Below, one piece after another: positions 60,413-64,000 of a DNA stretch of 64,000 nucleotides; within the stretch, counting starts at the first letter, position 1, and each line of letters opens with the position of its first letter. Location of the stretch: assembly GCA_020438215.1 (NCBI GenBank), contig JAGQUX010000012.1:1-64000 (forward strand). Direction: 5' to 3'. The notes under the pieces were generated by a model, which saw nothing but the letters and a program-made list of their open reading frames with translations, was not told the origin of the DNA and made no database searches. Source of the DNA: Armatimonadota bacterium. GTDB lineage: Bacteria > Armatimonadota > Fimbriimonadia > Fimbriimonadales > Fimbriimonadaceae. The position numbers were made by a program, and so were the translations under genes.

Positions 60413-61422
60413 AAACAGCGACCTTCTTCGATACCATTTCACAATCGACTCCTCCTGCGCTTTTGGAGCAGATGGGCCAGTTCTTGGTGGGGGTAGAAGA
60501 AGAGCTTCGAGTTCAAACAAACTCCCGGGTCAAGACGGTCGAGGAGATTTCTCGCTTGACTCTGGATGGTGGGGGTAAGCGTCTTCGGCCCGCCCTCGTC
60601 CACTTAGCCGCCCGCGCAACGGGTCGAGAATTCGATTCCAGCCGCACTCAAAAACTCGGCGCGGCGATGGAAATGATCCACATGGCCACGCTCATCCACG
60701 ACGACGTGATTGATGATGCGGCTCTGCGGCGTGGACGGCCAACTGCGTTTTCGGTTCATGGGAATACAGCTTCGATTTTAGGTGGCGATTTCTTGCTTGC
60801 CAGAGCGATGTCTCTTCTAGCACAAGATGGTGATTTGCCGATTATCCGCATGGTTTCGGAAGCAGTTGTAGAACTTGCTGAAGGCGAAGTTCGTGAGCTA
60901 GAACTTCGCGGAATCTTGAACCTGAGCAAAGACGATCACTTCCAGGTTTTGCGGATGAAAACTGCTGGCTTTATTGAGTGTTGCTGTCGTCTGGGGGGCA
61001 TGATTGCGGGGGCAACCGAAGCAGAGGTCAATGCGCTCGGTGAGTTTGGTCACCAATTGGGAATGGCGTTTCAAATCGCCGATGACATCTTGGATTATCA
61101 GGGCGACCCGACCAAGACCGGCAAACCGCTTGCTACAGATTTCGTTGAGGGGTGTGCCACCCTTCCGTTGATTGAACTTTTGCCGACACTCCGACCAGAA
61201 CAAATCGCTTGGCTGGAGTCACTGTTTAGCAAAGAAGCCCACGAAGAAGAACTCCGCAATCTCGCCGATTTGATGAATGAACACGGGAGCGTTGCCCGGG
61301 CGCAGATGGAAGCAGAGAATCGTATCCAAATTGGGCGACAGTCACTTTGTCGCTTACCAGAATCTGCTGAGCGCGATCTGATGTGTGCGGTCGCCGAGTT
61401 CGTGGTTCAGCGCGAATCGTGA
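60409..61422 (+). CDS. Polyprenyl diphosphate synthase
   Basis: A 337-residue long-chain trans-prenyl transferase that makes the isoprenoid side chain of menaquinone. The first Asp-rich motif is LIHDDVIDDAALRRGRPT and the second FQIADDILDYQGDPTKTGK. GGKRLRPAL near residue 50 binds IPP. The GTG start at 60409 overlaps the menG stop by four bases; an upstream ATG at 60394 would lie inside menG. The operon continues with the NagD-like gene, which overlaps by one base. Confidence 0.93.
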   Translation: MKTATFFDTISQSTPPALLEQMGQFLVGVEEELRVQTNSRVKTVEEISRLTLDGGGKRLRPALVHLAARATGREFDSSRTQKLGAAMEMIHMATLIHDDVIDDAALRRGRPTAFSVHGNTASILGGDFLLARAMSLLAQDGDLPIIRMVSEAVVELAEGEVRELELRGILNLSKDDHFQVLRMKTAGFIECCCRLGGMIAGATEAEVNALGEFGHQLGMAFQIADDILDYQGDPTKTGKPLATDFVEGCATLPLIELLPTLRPEQIAWLESLFSKEAHEEELRNLADLMNEHGSVARAQMEAENRIQIGRQSLCRLPESAERDLMCAVAEFVVQRES

Positions 61423-62159
61423 TGCGATACCCCGCCTACTTTTTTGACCTGGACGGCACCTGCTATCGGGGGAGCGAGCCTGTCCCGCACGCCGCTAATG
61501 CAATTCAGCAACTCTACGCTAGCGGGGCACAGATTCGCTATGGCACAAACAATTCTGCCGCTGATCCAACCAAGACTTGCGAGAAGCTGAAGGGGATGGG
61601 TTTTCCCTGCGAGCCGGAATGGGTGTACGGTTCGGGTCCAACAACGGCGCGGTATCTGGTGCGAGAGGGGATTGAATCTGTGTTCGTGGTTGGGGAGCCG
61701 CAGCTCCACGAGACACTTCGTGGCTTTGGGTTGGCTGAATCGGACTCCCCTGAAGCAGTCGTAGTGGGGATTTGCCGCACGTTCAGTTACGAGCTGCTGG
61801 CGGAAGCTCAGGCTCATATCCTGAATGGGGCTAAGTTCATTGCAACGAACCAAGACCCCACTTTTCCGATGGAGGGTGGTGCGCTCAAACCGGGAGCAGG
61901 AAGCATTGTAGCGGCGATTCTCACTGCAACAAGTGTGGAGCCAACCGTGATCGGCAAACCGAACCCGCAGATGATCTTGGATGCCCTGTTTGATCTGGGT
62001 TTGGAGCGGAGGGAAATGCTTGTTGTGGGGGATCGGGAGGATACGGATATTGCCGCAGGCTTGGCGGCGGGTTGTCCTACTTGGATGGTGCTGACCGGAG
62101 TGACTTTTGAGTTGCCAGGTGGTCAAGATGGCGGTGATGATTTGCGGAGTATAATCTGA
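61422..62159 (+). CDS. HAD-IIA (NagD-like) phosphatase
   Basis: A 245-residue HAD subfamily IIA hydrolase: FFDLDGTCYRGSEPV, motif II YGTNNSAADPTKT, ATNQDPTFPMEGGALKPGAGS, GKPNPQMILDAL and VVGDREDTDIAAG. Members are p-nitrophenyl, nucleotide or sugar phosphatases. The ATG at 61422 shares its A with the synthase stop TGA, so translation is coupled. Confidence 0.88.
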   Translation: MRYPAYFFDLDGTCYRGSEPVPHAANAIQQLYASGAQIRYGTNNSAADPTKTCEKLKGMGFPCEPEWVYGSGPTTARYLVREGIESVFVVGEPQLHETLRGFGLAESDSPEAVVVGICRTFSYELLAEAQAHILNGAKFIATNQDPTFPMEGGALKPGAGSIVAAILTATSVEPTVIGKPNPQMILDALFDLGLERREMLVVGDREDTDIAAGLAAGCPTWMVLTGVTFELPGGQDGGDDLRSII

Positions 62160-62169
62160 TAATAATCAG

Positions 62170-62445
62170 ATGATCAAGACGACTAATATTGATAGCGTAA
62201 CCAATTTCACCAAGAAAACAAAAGAGTTTTTGGAGCGACTCAGCAAAGACACTTCGCCGGTTGTACTCACGCAAAACGGTAAGCCGAGAATTGTTGTTCA
62301 GGATGCGGATGCCTATCAAAAACTAATGGATGAGCTGGAAGAAAAGCGGATGATGGATGCGGTTTTGGCTGGGTTTGAACAAGCTGATCAGGCGAAACCG
62401 GCACAAGAAGTTCTTCGAGAACTTCGATCTAAATATGGCCTTTGA
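62170..62445 (+). CDS. Phd/YefM-type antitoxin
   Basis: A 91-residue antitoxin: TNIDSVTNFTKKTKEFLERL, then SPVVLTQNGKPRIVVQDADAYQKLMDEL, the hallmark of Phd/YefM DNA-binding N-terminal domains, and a longer C-terminal neutralising tail. It would repress its own promoter and normally neutralise a RelE/ParE toxin encoded just downstream. Here only the first codons of that toxin remain, so the antitoxin is orphaned. An AATAATCAGATG context provides its start. Confidence 0.88.
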   Translation: MIKTTNIDSVTNFTKKTKEFLERLSKDTSPVVLTQNGKPRIVVQDADAYQKLMDELEEKRMMDAVLAGFEQADQAKPAQEVLRELRSKYGL

Positions 62446-62475
62446 GGTCATCGTGACCCCGCTCGCGCGGGCTCC
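62435..62475 (+). pseudogene. Truncated RelE/ParE toxin start
   Basis: Overlapping the antitoxin end, ATG at 62435 begins MAFEVIVTPLARA, a typical RelE/ParE-family opening strand, but the family pattern stops after about 13 codons and the sequence becomes the 3' end of the next minus-strand gene. The toxin has been deleted. Confidence 0.6.
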
Positions 62476-62479
62476 TACT

Positions 62480-62929
62480 CTAGTCCAACTTGATCAATTT
62501 GAATGTACAAAGGAAATAACTTCGCTTTGCAGAACTCTTGTTGATCCGCATCGAGACATGGCTTTCATAGGAATGTCCTCCGTACGAGAAGGCGTATTTC
62601 AATCGGATACTGTTTTTGTATCCCATTGCCATTTTTGATTCGACGAGTGTAAGAGGTGGGGGCGCATTTCCGTCTAGCTGGTTCCCCATTTGTTGGATTG
62701 CGCCTATGAAATTGTTATTGTCCTCGTCGGAGTTGATTGGGTCAATCTTGACGTCGCTTGTCTCTATCGTTCCCGTAAGGGCAGACGTCCACCATGCTTG
62801 CGCCGCCGCATCTGCTTGAGTGAGGATTGATTTTTGCCCAATTCTCATGATGAAGCCGATTCCACCACAAACAGCAATGATGATTAGGATAATCACCAAG
62901 CTGATACCGATAATGGATTTCGCCTTCAT
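62480..62929 (-). CDS. Unknown single-pass membrane protein
   Basis: A 149-residue protein with one N-terminal membrane segment (SIIGISLVIILIIIAVCGGIGFIM) and a soluble domain with QADAAAQAWWTSALTG and closing strands RSYFLCTFKLIKLD. No family recognised. Its 3' end abuts the toxin deletion point, so it may have been brought next to the antitoxin by that rearrangement. Confidence 0.5.
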   Translation of the reverse strand: MKAKSIIGISLVIILIIIAVCGGIGFIMRIGQKSILTQADAAAQAWWTSALTGTIETSDVKIDPINSDEDNNNFIGAIQQMGNQLDGNAPPPLTLVESKMAMGYKNSIRLKYAFSYGGHSYESHVSMRINKSSAKRSYFLCTFKLIKLD

Positions 62930-62983
62930 CTCTGCATTATGGAGTACTTGATTACTAGCTTGTAGAGTGCAGACGGTTTAATA

Positions 62984-63889
62984 TCAGTGACCCTGCCGGA
63001 GCTCTTTTTCCGCTTGATCCACCGCCCGAATCTCCCCGAGCAGCACATCAATCGAATCCACCGATGACGCTTCCTGTGGAATGTCCATCGAGACGATGCG
63101 AAGTTCCTCGGTTTTTTGCTCCATCTCATCGGCGAGCTGTTGCAGGCGGTGAGCGATGTTCTTGGCCGGCTCAAAAATCTCTCGCGAACGCGGCGATTTG
63201 AAGATGTAATCGGTCGCGGGGCGGGATGAAACCTTGAGCAACCCCTGCAAAGCATCGGCGATGTCCAGTTCCGCAAAGTCCTCGAAAGCCTCTTTGAGGT
63301 CTTCTTTGCGATCTTTGCTCGGCTCGCCCACGCACCCGGAGACGAGAACAACAAGCTCTGCCATTGCGATGTTGGCGGCGTTTTCAACTCGCTCTTTCAG
63401 CCCCGACCAGTGGGACGCAGTTTCCTTGTTTTGCCAAACCTGGGATTCGAGTGCCTTATTCAGCCGCCCCCAATGAAAAGCCCCTGCTTCCAGAAGCTGG
63501 GCGGCCACCGGATCAATCCATTTGTGAAGCTTACGGTCGCTATCCAGCTTGCGGAAATGACGCGCTGCTTCCCCTGCTTTTTTCAGCATTTCTTCTTCGG
63601 AAGAAGTGAATTGCCCGGCTTTCTTGGTCATGCGCTGCATCAGCCACCCGCCGAGGACTGTGCCGGTCACACCGCCTAGCAATCCCATTCCAATCGCAGC
63701 AATCGGATGCTTGAAAAGCAAAAAGCCGAGTGCTCCGAACCCAATCGCCGCAACCGGAACCAATGCCCCACCAAACAAACATCCTTTGCCCATTGCCGCC
63801 TCGATGCGGGCCTGAACAGGATCATGGCGGTGGTGATCAATGTATTCCGCCATGTGAGGATATTTGCTTTTGAGTTTCGATGACGCCAT
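62984..63889 (-). CDS. Unknown protein with glycine-rich membrane hairpin and coiled coils
   Basis: A 301-residue protein. Residues about 35-85 hold a glycine-rich pair of membrane segments (VAAIGFGALGFLLFKHPIAAIGMGLLGGV). The rest is charged helix: EEEMLKKAGEAARHFRKLD, LKERVENAANIAMAEL, AHRLQQLADEMEQKTEEL. No enzyme motif. It may be a membrane-bound scaffold. The bases from 63890 to the window end hold no supported gene. Confidence 0.5.
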   Translation of the reverse strand: MASSKLKSKYPHMAEYIDHHRHDPVQARIEAAMGKGCLFGGALVPVAAIGFGALGFLLFKHPIAAIGMGLLGGVTGTVLGGWLMQRMTKKAGQFTSSEEEMLKKAGEAARHFRKLDSDRKLHKWIDPVAAQLLEAGAFHWGRLNKALESQVWQNKETASHWSGLKERVENAANIAMAELVVLVSGCVGEPSKDRKEDLKEAFEDFAELDIADALQGLLKVSSRPATDYIFKSPRSREIFEPAKNIAHRLQQLADEMEQKTEELRIVSMDIPQEASSVDSIDVLLGEIRAVDQAEKELRQGH

Positions 63890-64000
63890 TTCGTTAGGTG
63901 AGCCTCTTCACTTTACGCAATTCTTGTCAAATGAGTTGAGCCAATCCACCCTTCGCCCCGCTGATTGCCTGTCGCGGAGTACGCTGGATTTGTGCGGCTG

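Noticed and set aside
1-64000. CRISPR arrays, rRNA genes and complete insertion sequences
   Set aside because: No regularly spaced repeats, no rRNA-like stretch and no transposase frame were seen on either strand.

Overview
The window looks like chromosome of a diderm, menaquinone-using bacterium, and its gene mix fits Armatimonadota (Fimbriimonadia-like). That placement is an inference from content, not a homology search. It rests on an outer-membrane protein with an S-layer-homology (SLH) domain and coiled coil, a PEP-CTERM protein, many secreted PKD or lipoprotein genes, MalFG-type sugar transporters, a divergent FolE2, MenG with a polyprenyl synthase, and -10 boxes often reading TACAAT.

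Region 1 (1-13.9 kb) is host chromosome. A minus-strand run reads recA, recX, a YmdB-like phosphodiesterase, a secreted PKD protein and cdsA. The recA promoter has a perfect palindrome over its -10 box. Next come two small pseudopilin-like membrane proteins, an 802-residue protein fusing a sugar-binding protein to its permease, the SLH porin with a structured leader, a matrixin-like protease, a YkuE-like phosphoesterase, a VOC protein and a PEP-CTERM protein.

Region 2 (13.92-33.34 kb) is an integrated element in a tRNA-Arg(TCT) gene. It is bounded by perfect 59-bp repeats, and a tyrosine recombinase lies next to attL. It carries a HicA-like relic, a secreted M48 protease with a TPR partner, and a coupled four-gene block (PLD/SNF2-type helicase, unknown protein, Eco57I-type methylase fused to an AlbA_2 domain, SprT-like metallopeptidase). 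It also has a DUF1524 HNH relic, a strongly folded 86-bp element, an ArdC gene with an in-frame stop, a hairpin-rich AT-rich origin-like tract, a very divergent family-A-like DNA polymerase, and two HTH-type genes, one frameshifted at an A6 run. The polymerase plus the restriction-like block are the best candidates for an undescribed system.

Region 3 (33.34-34.95 kb) is a small accessory scar. Three unrecognised genes are separated by copies of the last 32 bp of the neighbouring sugar-permease gene, suggesting repeated insertion at that 3' end.

Region 4 (34.9-64 kb) is host chromosome: a sugar ABC operon, TauE-like exporter, nucleotidyltransferase, ribH, glcF-like, folE2, a lone sdhA-type flavoprotein, paired lipoproteins, a YjdI-like ferredoxin, CPBP-like and DppA-like proteins, a J-domain/WD40 fusion, a stand-alone LON domain, a GAF-PAS histidine kinase, PGI/PMI, ssb and rpsF, a polysaccharide deacetylase, menG plus a polyprenyl synthase, and a Phd-type antitoxin whose toxin is truncated.
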